Part shown: positions 1-7,785 of the stretch, one piece after another
How positions within the stretch are numbered: the stretch's first letter is position 1
Layout: each line of letters begins with the position of its first letter
Assembly: GCA_009827225.1 (NCBI GenBank)
Contig: WUAI01000001.1
Coordinates: 62,001-126,000 of the forward strand
DNA: 64,000 nucleotides
Direction of reading: 5' to 3'
Source of the DNA: Flavobacteriaceae bacterium
GTDB taxonomy: Bacteria > Bacteroidota > Bacteroidia > Flavobacteriales > Flavobacteriaceae
Translations under genes and position numbers: made by a program
Notes under the pieces: model-generated
The model's input: only the letters and a program-made list of their open reading frames with translations
What the model was told of the DNA's origin: nothing
Database searches by the model: none

Positions 1-1153
1 CTTTAAAGAACTTCCTTCAGGGATACCGGTTAATCAAAGGGATTCCATTTTAAAGGCTGCAAAGGAAACCATCGAGAATTCTGTAGTTCCTCAATACCAG
101 CGTATCAAAAGGTTTTTTGAAGAAGAATATTTGCCCGGAACCCGGAAAAGCATTGGAGTATCAGAAATTCCCGAAGGAGTGGATTATTATCAGAGCAGAA
201 TAGATTACTATACAACGAGCAAGGAATATACGGCGGATGAGATTCACTCGATTGGTCTGGGCGAAGTTGCCCGTATCAAAGGAGAAATGGAGAAGATTAT
301 TTCCGAAGTTGAGTTTGAGGGTAGTTTTTCTGAATTCCTGACTTTTCTTAGAACCGATCCACAGTTCTATGCTACCACGCCCAAAGAATTATTGATGATC
401 GCTCGGGATATGGCAAAACGGGCTGATGAACAGCTTCCCAAGTTTTTCAAAACCCTGCCACGTAAACCCTATGGTGTGGCACCTGTTCCTGATGCGATTG
501 CTCCGAAGTATACCGGTGGGCGTTATATTCCCACTTCACCGGAAAGTACCAACCCCGGGTATTATTGGGTGAACACCTATAATTTGCCCAGCCGACCCCT
601 ATACGTAATGCCGGCATTAACGGTCCATGAAGCTGTTCCAGGGCATCATTTGCAAATGGCATTGAACCAGGAATTGGGAGATCGAATACCTAGATTCCGA
701 CGAAATATGTATTTATCTGCCTATGGTGAAGGTTGGGGGTTGTATACCGAATACCTGGCAGCAGAAATGGGAATGTACACTACACCATACGAACGATTTG
801 GACAATTAACTTATGAAATGTGGAGAGCTTGCCGACTCGTGGTTGATACCGGAATTCATGCCAAGGGATGGACACGGGAACAGGTTGTGGAATTCATGGC
901 ATCTAATACCGCATTATCGCTTCATGAGGTGAATACGGAAACCGACCGCTATATTTCATGGCCAGGACAAGCACTTTCTTATAAAATTGGAGAATTGAAG
1001 ATTCGTGAATTGAGAGCCAAGGCGGAAGAAGTTTTAGGTCCTAAGTTTGACATCCGTGAATTTCATGAAGTCATATTAGAGGAAGGTACCGTCACACTTG
1101 CCATACTTGAAAACCGAATTAACAACTATATCGATAAGACCAACAATGAGTGA
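1..1153 (+). CDS. DUF885 family metallopeptidase-like protein, 5' truncated by window edge
   Basis: The frame is open from base 2 at the left edge to a TGA at 1151-1153, so the true start lies outside and about 383 residues are visible. A zinc-site-like HEAVPGHH motif is encoded near base 627, followed by GEGWGLYTEY; both are hallmarks of the DUF885 family, whose members are usually about 570-600 residues, often exported, and regarded as metal-dependent peptidases. Roughly the first third is therefore missing. The gene overlaps the next one (hydroxyproline epimerase) by 8 bp, which implies one transcript and suggests the peptidase supplies amino acids to the catabolic enzymes behind it. The catalytic role is family knowledge; the substrate is unknown. 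Confidence 0.85.
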   Translation, partial: FKELPSGIPVNQRDSILKAAKETIENSVVPQYQRIKRFFEEEYLPGTRKSIGVSEIPEGVDYYQSRIDYYTTSKEYTADEIHSIGLGEVARIKGEMEKIISEVEFEGSFSEFLTFLRTDPQFYATTPKELLMIARDMAKRADEQLPKFFKTLPRKPYGVAPVPDAIAPKYTGGRYIPTSPESTNPGYYWVNTYNLPSRPLYVMPALTVHEAVPGHHLQMALNQELGDRIPRFRRNMYLSAYGEGWGLYTEYLAAEMGMYTTPYERFGQLTYEMWRACRLVVDTGIHAKGWTREQVVEFMASNTALSLHEVNTETDRYISWPGQALSYKIGELKIRELRAKAEEVLGPKFDIREFHEVILEEGTVTLAILENRINNYIDKTNNE

Positions 1154-2156
1154 AACCTTGTTTCAATGTATCGATGCTCACACCTGCGGAAATCCCGTGA
1201 GGGTTGTCACTACGTCCAGGCCTCCTCTACAGGGAGTGACGATGAGTGAAAAAAGGCAGCATTTTTTGAAAGAATACGATTGGATTCGGACAGGTTTGAT
1301 GTTTGAACCCCGTGGTCACGATATGATGAGCGGTAGTTTCTTTTTCGAGCCACATGATCCGGCCAATGACCTAGGTATTCTGTTTATAGAGACCTCAGGA
1401 TGTTTGCCAATGTGTGGTCATGGAACCATTGGCGCGATAACCATTGGAATCGAGAAAGGGTTGATTCATCCTAAAGTTCCCGGAGAAGTAAGATTGGAGA
1501 CTCCGGCAGGCTTGGTCGAAGTAAAGTATCAGCAGAGAGAAGGAAAAGTAGAGTGGGTTCAATTAAAAAATGTACCCTCTTATTTAGCTGGTGAGAACCT
1601 CAAGGTGGAATGTCCTGAATTAGGAACCCTGCATTTAGATGTTTCGTATGGCGGAAATTTTTACGCCATTGTGGATCCTCAGGAAAATTTTAGCGGTGTA
1701 CAGGATTTTACAGCAGGGAAACTCATTCAATACTCACAGGTGTTAAGAGATAGAATAAATGCATCCTATCCTGATCATTTTGTGCATCCTGAAGACCCTA
1801 CCATTCGAGACGTGAGTCATATTTTATGGACGGGAACCCCTATACATTCTGATTCCGATGGAAGGAATGCGGTTTTTTATGGCGATAAAGCGATTGATCG
1901 ATCACCCTGTGGTACTGGTACTTCTGCGAGGATGGCGCAAATGTTTGCCAAAGGAAATTTAAAGGTGGGTGATTCTTTTGTTCATGAGAGTTTTATTGGA
2001 TCTACCTTCACTGGAAAGATCGAATCGGAAGTGCGAATTGGTGATAAAACAGGCATCATTCCAAGTATTAAAGGCTGGGCAAAAATATATGGAACGAATA
2101 CCATCAGTATCGATCCGGATGATGATCCATACGCTTACGGATTTCAAGTGATTTAG
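1146..2156 (+). CDS. 4-hydroxyproline 2-epimerase (proline racemase family)
   Basis: Predicted to interconvert trans-4-hydroxy-L-proline and cis-4-hydroxy-D-proline, the first step of hydroxyproline breakdown, in the cytoplasm. The protein is 336 residues, normal for the family. Both catalytic cysteines are present: Cys90 in MCGHGT and Cys255 in SPCGTGTSA. Two Cys argue for an epimerase/racemase; trans-3-hydroxyproline dehydratases of this family carry Ser or Thr at the first position. I chose the ATG at 1146 because homologs begin close to the FQCIDAHTCG motif and it gives an 8-bp overlap with the upstream peptidase; an in-frame alternative start at 1098 would lie deep inside that gene. The next gene starts one base after its stop. 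Proline versus hydroxyproline specificity cannot be settled by eye. Confidence 0.88.
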   Translation: MSETLFQCIDAHTCGNPVRVVTTSRPPLQGVTMSEKRQHFLKEYDWIRTGLMFEPRGHDMMSGSFFFEPHDPANDLGILFIETSGCLPMCGHGTIGAITIGIEKGLIHPKVPGEVRLETPAGLVEVKYQQREGKVEWVQLKNVPSYLAGENLKVECPELGTLHLDVSYGGNFYAIVDPQENFSGVQDFTAGKLIQYSQVLRDRINASYPDHFVHPEDPTIRDVSHILWTGTPIHSDSDGRNAVFYGDKAIDRSPCGTGTSARMAQMFAKGNLKVGDSFVHESFIGSTFTGKIESEVRIGDKTGIIPSIKGWAKIYGTNTISIDPDDDPYAYGFQVI

Positions 2157-2157
2157 T

Positions 2158-3405
2158 ATGAGCAAAAAGGTAGTCATCATAGGAGGTGGAATAGTTGGAC
2201 TGTGCTCTGCTTATTATCTGATGAAAGAAGGGCATGAGGTCACGGTCGTGGATAAATCCGATTTTTCGAAAGGAGCTTCTTACGTAAACGCCGGATACAT
2301 TACCCCCAGTCATATCATTCCACTATCGGCTCCGGGAATGGTGACTAAGGGACTTCGATGGATGTTGAATTCTTCCAGTCCGTTTTATGTTCGTCCGAGA
2401 TTGGAGTCGGATTTTTTGAGATGGGGGCTGGCGTTCAAACGATCTGCCACCAAGGCTAAAGTAGAATCGGCCATACCGGTTATCAAAGAAATAAACCTGT
2501 TAAGCAGGCAATTGTATCAGGATTTGAAGGATAGTGGAGAGTTTGGCTTTCATTATGATCATCATGGTTTGTTGATGCTCTGCAAGACGGAAAAGGGTTG
2601 GGAAGAAGAACTCAAAGTTGCTGAAATAGCCAGATCCCAGGGGTTGATCGTTGAAGAGGTGCGGAAGGACCAATTTAAGGAATACGAATCCGAGTTGGAC
2701 TTAGACATAACCGGGGCCTTATTTTTTGATTGTGATGCCCATATGACCCCTCCCAATTTTATGCAGGAGTTGTTGTCGTATCTCAAGCGAAAAGGAGTGT
2801 CAATATTGGGAGGAGAGGAAGTACAGGATCTGAAATTAAAAGGGAATCGAATTTCGGAAATTATTACAGATAAGAATGCCCTTTCGGCGGATGAGTTTGT
2901 TTTGTCTGCAGGGAGTTGGAGCGCTCAGCTTCTCAAAAAAATAGGGGTAAAGTTATTGCTGCAGGCAGGAAAGGGATATTCGATAAACGCGAACCGTCCT
3001 ACCGGGATTAAACTACCGGGCATTTTGGTGGAATCTAAAGTAGCAGTTACCCCCATGAATGGTTTTACCCGTTTTTCGGGTACTATGGAAATCGACGGGA
3101 TCAATCACAACATTAAACCACAGCGCGTTCGTGCTATCGCCAATGCAGCGATGTCCTATTACGATGGCCTAGAGATTCGATCGGAAGATATTCAACAGGC
3201 TTCCTGCGGATTAAGACCCTGTTCGCCGGATGGGTTGCCTTATATTGGTAAGGGCGATAAGGTAGATAACCTCGTCTTTGCGACGGGCCATGCCATGATG
3301 GGATGGAGTTTAGGTCCGATTACCGGTAAATTAGTGACCGAAATCATTTCAGAAAAACATCTATCGATGGACATCGATCCTTTTCATCCGGACAGAAAGT
3401 TTTAG
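2158..3405 (+). CDS. FAD-dependent D-amino-acid oxidase/dehydrogenase (DadA-like)
   Basis: A 415-residue DAO-fold flavoprotein. The N-terminus carries the dinucleotide-binding motif VVIIGGGIVGLCSAYY, and the C-terminus has the FAD-contact region with ATGHAMMGWSLGP. Coupled by a 1-bp gap to the hydroxyproline epimerase, it most likely oxidises the epimerase product cis-4-hydroxy-D-proline to the corresponding pyrroline carboxylate, as in known bacterial hydroxyproline pathways. No signal peptide is visible, so it is cytoplasmic or peripherally bound to the inner membrane. The remaining pathway enzymes (deaminase, semialdehyde dehydrogenase) are not seen here and may lie left of the window. Generic D-amino-acid dehydrogenase activity is the alternative. 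Confidence 0.82.
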   Translation: MSKKVVIIGGGIVGLCSAYYLMKEGHEVTVVDKSDFSKGASYVNAGYITPSHIIPLSAPGMVTKGLRWMLNSSSPFYVRPRLESDFLRWGLAFKRSATKAKVESAIPVIKEINLLSRQLYQDLKDSGEFGFHYDHHGLLMLCKTEKGWEEELKVAEIARSQGLIVEEVRKDQFKEYESELDLDITGALFFDCDAHMTPPNFMQELLSYLKRKGVSILGGEEVQDLKLKGNRISEIITDKNALSADEFVLSAGSWSAQLLKKIGVKLLLQAGKGYSINANRPTGIKLPGILVESKVAVTPMNGFTRFSGTMEIDGINHNIKPQRVRAIANAAMSYYDGLEIRSEDIQQASCGLRPCSPDGLPYIGKGDKVDNLVFATGHAMMGWSLGPITGKLVTEIISEKHLSMDIDPFHPDRKF

Positions 3406-3428
3406 GAGAATCACCGAGCAAGAATATT

Positions 3429-3860
3429 TCAGCAGGACATATCAGCCACAATCTTCCACTCACCATCTATTTTCTTGAAGATGATGAAAAATACACCGTT
3501 GGCATCTCCCATTTCTCTTTTTAAATGGTATTGCCCCATTACCCAATAGCTATCTTCAGCTACCTTCGAGATGTCGTCGATTGTAAAACTCAACGTACCG
3601 CTTTCCTTTTTCGTGGGATACCCTTTTTTGTAGTTGTCCAGTGTTTGTTGCCAGCCACGGGTTAGACCCCGGCTACCATAAAATTTCAGTGAATCGCTTT
3701 GCCAGTAGCCTTGCATGAATCCTTCCAGATCATGATTGGACCAGGCCACTTCCTGTTGCTTCATCACTTTAAGTATTGCGAGTTTGTCATCAGCCTCTTT
3801 AGACTGTGACTGGACGTTGATGAACAACAAAAGGCCGAAGAAAAGAAATACGTATTTCAT
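3429..3860 (-). CDS. secreted DUF4440/NTF2-like small protein
   Basis: A 143-residue protein starting with a hydrophobic signal peptide (MKYVFLFFGLLLF, cleavage likely after about residue 19). The rest fits the SnoaL/DUF4440 NTF2-like fold: an N-terminal helix with the WSNHDLEGFM pattern typical of these proteins, then alternating strands ending in GEWKIVADMSC. Such proteins are small periplasmic ligand-binding or uncharacterised proteins; no catalytic residues can be named. It lies 40 bp downstream of nosY on the same strand and could be the last gene of that transcript, though nothing links it functionally to N2O reduction. It converges with the hydroxyproline genes. Confidence 0.72.
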   Translation of the reverse strand: MKYVFLFFGLLLFINVQSQSKEADDKLAILKVMKQQEVAWSNHDLEGFMQGYWQSDSLKFYGSRGLTRGWQQTLDNYKKGYPTKKESGTLSFTIDDISKVAEDSYWVMGQYHLKREMGDANGVFFIIFKKIDGEWKIVADMSC

Positions 3861-3900
3861 AGTGTAAGGATTGTGTTTAAAGATAGCCTTTTATGGCAGG

Positions 3901-4683
3901 TTAAAAATCTTTTCGAAGGGCTTTTCGATAAATAAAATACATCGGAGTTACAACCCAAACGATGAGAACAGCCAAAGAGATGATCATTCCTGAACTCGTT
4001 CCGAAGAATTTCTGAAAGACCGCACCCGTATAACCCAATAGTGCGGAGATGTCTAATTTCAGTAGGATCAGAATCCTTGAGAGATCAATGGGATTTAGTG
4101 TAGTTGCGATCAGGGAGAATTTGTCCAATGGATATTCATCAAAATAAACCAATGAGATCAATAATAAACCATCAAAGATCACGGCCATGAACAACCAAAG
4201 GAGTATTGCGTAGCCAAAGCCTTTGATCTTATTCTCATTTCGAAGTCCGATATTGAACGATAATGCGGTGAATATGAACGTGAGGAACACTCCTACTACG
4301 AGTAATAAAGAGAAATCCCAGATCGCTGGCGAGGTGAAAATTCCGTAAATGATAAATGGAATTCCAAGGCCGATAAGCAAACTTGCTGAAAGAGATATTG
4401 CGACTCCCAGGTATTGCCCCAGGAAAATAGAGGATCTTTTTATGGGTTGTGCCAACAGCAGCTCGGTGAATTCCCTGGAATCATAATAATACATGATCCC
4501 GAAAATCGTCCCGATAAGAGGGATCAGTACTGTAACCACGTTCATCAAGGTGATAATCGCTTTGGAAAGATCATTGTTTAGAAATAACAATACCGTTCCC
4601 AGCATCGCGTAAAAAATGAGATAGACATAGCTCCACCGACTTCGGATTAAATCGTAAAAACTATATTTTAGGATCTTAAGCAT
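3901..4683 (-). CDS. nosY: NosY-type ABC transporter permease
   Basis: A 260-residue integral membrane protein with about six hydrophobic segments spread over its length, matching the NosY/ABC-2 permease family. With NosF it forms the ABC transporter that works with periplasmic NosD in maturing the copper-sulfide (CuZ) centre of nitrous oxide reductase, probably by supplying sulfur or handling copper. Its start overlaps the end of nosF by 8 bp, so the two are translationally coupled. The residues YDSREFTELLLAQP in the first cytoplasmic loop match the conserved ABC-2 segment that touches the ATPase. It is the last nos gene of the island. Confidence 0.88.
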   Translation of the reverse strand: MLKILKYSFYDLIRSRWSYVYLIFYAMLGTVLLFLNNDLSKAIITLMNVVTVLIPLIGTIFGIMYYYDSREFTELLLAQPIKRSSIFLGQYLGVAISLSASLLIGLGIPFIIYGIFTSPAIWDFSLLLVVGVFLTFIFTALSFNIGLRNENKIKGFGYAILLWLFMAVIFDGLLLISLVYFDEYPLDKFSLIATTLNPIDLSRILILLKLDISALLGYTGAVFQKFFGTSSGMIISLAVLIVWVVTPMYFIYRKALRKDF

Positions 4684-5386
4684 GGTTCGATGATAAAATA
4701 TTAGCGATGGCTCTCTCTAAATCCGTTTCTTCGGATTGCTCTTTTAGCGCTTTTACACTTCCATGAAAGTAAATTTTACCTTCCAGTAGAAATACCACTT
4801 CATCTGCCATTTCATCCACAAAACTCATGATGTGCGATGAAATCAAAATAGTTTTTCCTTTTGCCTTCTCTTTAAGGATCAATTCCTTGAGTCGAACAAG
4901 CGAGACAGGATCAAGACCTGTGGTGGGTTCATCCAAAATAAGCATATCTCCTTCGCTCATAAATGTAAGCACGAGGTTTACTTTTTGTCGGGTTCCCCCC
5001 GATAAGTGTCCTAGTTTTTTGTTCAGGAAGGGCTGTAACTCAAAAAGTTCAATGAGTGGATCCTCATCATGTGCAGGAAGTTGCCTTAAATTCCGGATCA
5101 TGGCAAGAAGTTCGCTTAGCTTTAGATTATTTGGAAAATTGGCTATTTGAGGCAGATAGTTCACGCGTTTACGATATTTCCATTGCGACTTAATGTTCTT
5201 ATCGTAAACTTTGATCATTCCTTCGTTGGGGATGACCATACCTAAGATGGATTTAATCAAAGTGGTTTTACCGGATCCATTGGGTCCCAGGATAGCAGTT
5301 ATGCCGGGTTTGTCAAATTTCAGATTTATCCCTTGTAGCACTCGGTTTTTACCAAACTTTTTATGAAGGTCGCGAATTTCAATCAT
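4676..5386 (-). CDS. nosF: NosF-type ABC transporter ATPase
   Basis: A 236-residue ABC ATP-binding subunit with every expected motif: Walker A GPNGSGKTT near residue 35, signature LSGGTRQK, Walker B MLILDEPTTGLDP, and the switch histidine in ISSHIM. The family partner is the NosY permease encoded next (8-bp overlap); upstream it overlaps nosD by 8 bp. It powers the NosDFY machine that assembles CuZ on NosZ in the periplasm. Identification as NosF rather than a generic ABC-2 ATPase rests on the flanking nosD, nosL and nosZ genes. Confidence 0.9.
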   Translation of the reverse strand: MIEIRDLHKKFGKNRVLQGINLKFDKPGITAILGPNGSGKTTLIKSILGMVIPNEGMIKVYDKNIKSQWKYRKRVNYLPQIANFPNNLKLSELLAMIRNLRQLPAHDEDPLIELFELQPFLNKKLGHLSGGTRQKVNLVLTFMSEGDMLILDEPTTGLDPVSLVRLKELILKEKAKGKTILISSHIMSFVDEMADEVVFLLEGKIYFHGSVKALKEQSEETDLERAIANILSSNHA

Positions 5387-6653
5387 GCCCTACTCTCTTC
5401 ATTAATGGTTGTTCATCCAATAGATTATCCGGTGTAAATACGGGAGAAACTTTTTCAGAAAAATCGATGATACTTATAAACAAACTCCTCAAGAGAATAA
5501 TAGTCTCTGGAGTTTCGTTCACCACATATGAAAACAACTTGACCGGTCGATAAGGAACATCACCCACGCCATTTTTGTCAAGATCATATCCCGAATAATT
5601 ACTCCAGTAATTTCCTGAAAATTTATTGTCATTCAATTTGCTGTTGTAAGAAATATCGAAGGAATTGTTCAAAAAATTGTTGGCTTCAAAGTTATTGGTA
5701 TAGCAGGCTCCTCTCACCTTAATTGCCCATCCATTTTGAATGAAATCATTGTTCTTATAATTTATACGCGTGGATCCTTCCACCTGTATGCCGATGGTAT
5801 TTTCTTCTAATGTATTCTGAAAAATTTTGGCATCGTAAATTTCTTTCAGCAGTATTCCATAGGAGGCAGTACCCCAGTTTCTGAAGAATTTATTGTGAGA
5901 CATCGAAATGAACTTGGAAAACATCACTGCCACACCCGCTCCATTTTCCGTAAAGGTGTTGTAATGATATTCGTCGCGGTTCGAGAACATGAAATGCAAT
6001 CCGTAGCGCAAGTTGTCATGGCTGTAATTATCGATCACTTTACTGTCATCCACGAATTCGAAATATATACCATCGCGAAGATTAAAGACTTCATTCTTAC
6101 GGATCTCGACATTAGAACTATGCCAAAGATGAATTCCGTTGCCGGCCGAAGCCTCTTCGGTTTTTGTGCTCGAAATGGTATTATTCTCAATTAATCCGTA
6201 GTGTGATTTTTCCACCAGCACCCCAAAAGTGGCTTCCTTAAGGACGTTGTTTGACACCTTGAAATGGTTGCTTCTTGTGATGTAGATGGAGGCATAATCG
6301 TCTGTATAGCTTTGACCCACATTTGAGATCTTCAGACCACTGATAGTTACGTTATCCGATTTTACTACAATACCATAACCTTGATTTTCAACATCGATCT
6401 CAGCCAGTTCTTCGCCTACTAAGTGAAGCGATTTTTCGATCAATAGGTTGTTTTCCCTGTAGATTCCGTTACGTACTTTGATAGTGCTTCCTGGAGTTGC
6501 AGCTTCTATTGCTTCCTGAATATTATCAAAAGCGCAATTCGAACAAACTTCCAGGGACTGAGCATAGCTCGGGGAAATTATGAGTCCGCAAAGGACGAAA
6601 GCGGTATAAATTTTGGCGAAATTCACTTCAAGGAAATTACGGAAAATAATCAT
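5379..6653 (-). CDS. nosD: NosD periplasmic copper-site assembly protein
   Basis: A 424-residue exported protein: signal peptide at residues 1-31 ending in SPSYAQ, then a right-handed parallel beta-helix (CASH/PbH1 repeats) recognisable from repeated NN.I and N.F patterns such as VIDNYSHDNLRYGLHF. NosD is the periplasmic component of the NosDFY complex needed to build the tetranuclear CuZ centre of NosZ. The length agrees with the family (about 400-450). The start overlaps nosL by 4 bp and the end overlaps nosF by 8 bp. A cysteine pair soon after the signal peptide (EVCSNCAF) is visible and could bind metal, but that is inference. Confidence 0.92.
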   Translation of the reverse strand: MIIFRNFLEVNFAKIYTAFVLCGLIISPSYAQSLEVCSNCAFDNIQEAIEAATPGSTIKVRNGIYRENNLLIEKSLHLVGEELAEIDVENQGYGIVVKSDNVTISGLKISNVGQSYTDDYASIYITRSNHFKVSNNVLKEATFGVLVEKSHYGLIENNTISSTKTEEASAGNGIHLWHSSNVEIRKNEVFNLRDGIYFEFVDDSKVIDNYSHDNLRYGLHFMFSNRDEYHYNTFTENGAGVAVMFSKFISMSHNKFFRNWGTASYGILLKEIYDAKIFQNTLEENTIGIQVEGSTRINYKNNDFIQNGWAIKVRGACYTNNFEANNFLNNSFDISYNSKLNDNKFSGNYWSNYSGYDLDKNGVGDVPYRPVKLFSYVVNETPETIILLRSLFISIIDFSEKVSPVFTPDNLLDEQPLMKRVGHD

Positions 6654-7093
6654 TCAATGACCACCAGGTTTTGTTTCCTGAGTTCTTCCCAGCTGTAGAT
6701 TTCACCGGACTTGGCATTTCCAGCTTCCAGGGCCGTCTCTTTATCTTTAAATGCTGAAAGATTAGCTCCCATGGGACTGGGAATATCTTCGCAAATCAAA
6801 TAATACGAATTTTCGGCCTCTAGAAAAGTATCCGGATTATGGAAATCCATTACCAGATACAATGCAACCTCGTGTTGTAATTCTTGTGCGTCGTTCAACA
6901 TACATTCAATCGCATCATATTTGAATACCTTCCCTTTAACGGTTACGATTTCTGAAGCAAACTGGGAGTCCACAATATTCATAGAGCAGTACCTGCAAAC
7001 ATCCAACCCATAGTCTATGGACTTGGGCTCGACTTTACATGCAACGAGTGCCCATAGCAAGAGGAGACAGTATATGTGGTTAAGCCGTTTCAT
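6650..7093 (-). CDS. nosL: NosL copper chaperone lipoprotein
   Basis: A 147-residue lipoprotein: an N-terminal hydrophobic stretch ends in a lipobox with Cys (ALVAC), so it is membrane-anchored and periplasm-facing. The mature N-terminus carries CRYCSM, the Cys-x-x-Cys-x-Met copper site typical of NosL, which delivers Cu(I) to NosZ. The downstream KYDAIECML region also matches the NosL fold. The start overlaps the preceding membrane-protein gene by 14 bp and the end overlaps nosD by 4 bp, so the operon is tight. Length is close to the family norm (about 150-190). Confidence 0.92.
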   Translation of the reverse strand: MKRLNHIYCLLLLWALVACKVEPKSIDYGLDVCRYCSMNIVDSQFASEIVTVKGKVFKYDAIECMLNDAQELQHEVALYLVMDFHNPDTFLEAENSYYLICEDIPSPMGANLSAFKDKETALEAGNAKSGEIYSWEELRKQNLVVIE

Positions 7094-7682
7094 TCTGAGC
7101 TCGCTTTTCCTTCCTACCTACATAGAACGCGACTAATGAAAGTGCTATTCCGAGGGCCAGGAAATAGGCGCCTAACTGCGGATAGGAATGTGCGGTGAAA
7201 TTGAGTATGTTCTTAGACCCAAACAACGGTGGCTGAAAGCCCATTACCGTGCCATCGGGATTCGTGAATTTCATGATCGCTTTCGGATCCAGGTTATGGC
7301 CATAATCGTGCTCCCAGAGGTAAAAATCGTAAATACCTGCGCTGCTTAAAAGAACCATCAGAATAAACCATCCAAGATACCATTTATGGTTGCCTTTAAT
7401 GGCGATTAGTATTCCCAGGGCGAAAGTGATGAGTATTCCGGCAGGAAATATTTTGAATTCCGGGATGGCCTCCGGAATGTACTGCATGCCCACATAATGA
7501 TTCATAATATTGATATTCTTGATATCATGGGGGTTAGCATCTGCAAAGTCGTTGATATAGATATACATCCCAAGAGGGGTGGGGTACTGTGGCGCTTCCA
7601 GGGTGATCTTCCATAATGGGAAAATAAACAGTGCCAGGGTAACCACAGCTCCTGCGATCATTATGAGACGAGATTTTTTCAT
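7080..7682 (-). CDS. nos-cluster integral membrane protein (NosB-like, uncertain)
   Basis: A 200-residue protein with four predicted membrane segments: around residues 7-24, then a periplasmic loop with several His/Met (MNHYVGMQYIP), around 80-96, 102-122, and 168-188. It sits between nosZ and nosL and overlaps nosL by 14 bp, so it belongs to the N2O reductase island. Clade II nos clusters commonly carry a membrane protein called NosB at this place; position and topology fit, but I cannot confirm homology by eye. The His/Met-rich loops could handle copper or dock the electron donor. It starts 103 bp downstream of nosZ, behind a strong hairpin. Confidence 0.7.
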   Translation of the reverse strand: MKKSRLIMIAGAVVTLALFIFPLWKITLEAPQYPTPLGMYIYINDFADANPHDIKNINIMNHYVGMQYIPEAIPEFKIFPAGILITFALGILIAIKGNHKWYLGWFILMVLLSSAGIYDFYLWEHDYGHNLDPKAIMKFTNPDGTVMGFQPPLFGSKNILNFTAHSYPQLGAYFLALGIALSLVAFYVGRKEKRAQNETA

Positions 7683-7700
7683 AAGAAGTATTTGATTTAA

Positions 7701-7730
7701 AGAACGGGAGTTTGGAATGCCTCCCGTTCT
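7701..7730 (-). other. Strong RNA hairpin between nosZ and the downstream nos genes
   Basis: A perfect 10-bp stem (AGAACGGGAG / CTCCCGTTCT) with a 10-nt loop lies in the 103-bp gap after nosZ, starting 18 nt before the next start codon. No T-run follows on the minus strand, so it is not a textbook terminator. It more likely stabilises the nosZ 3' end or acts as a partial attenuator, setting a higher nosZ level than the assembly genes behind it. Confidence 0.6.
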
Positions 7731-7785
7731 CTTCGGAAATAAAATTTAATTTTCACTAATCATATTATTTCCTCAACTATAAGTG

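Noticed and set aside
3901-7093. Possible frameshifts at the overlapping starts of nosY, nosF, nosD and nosL
   Set aside because: All four proteins have complete N- and C-terminal motifs; the 4-14 bp overlaps are ordinary translational coupling.
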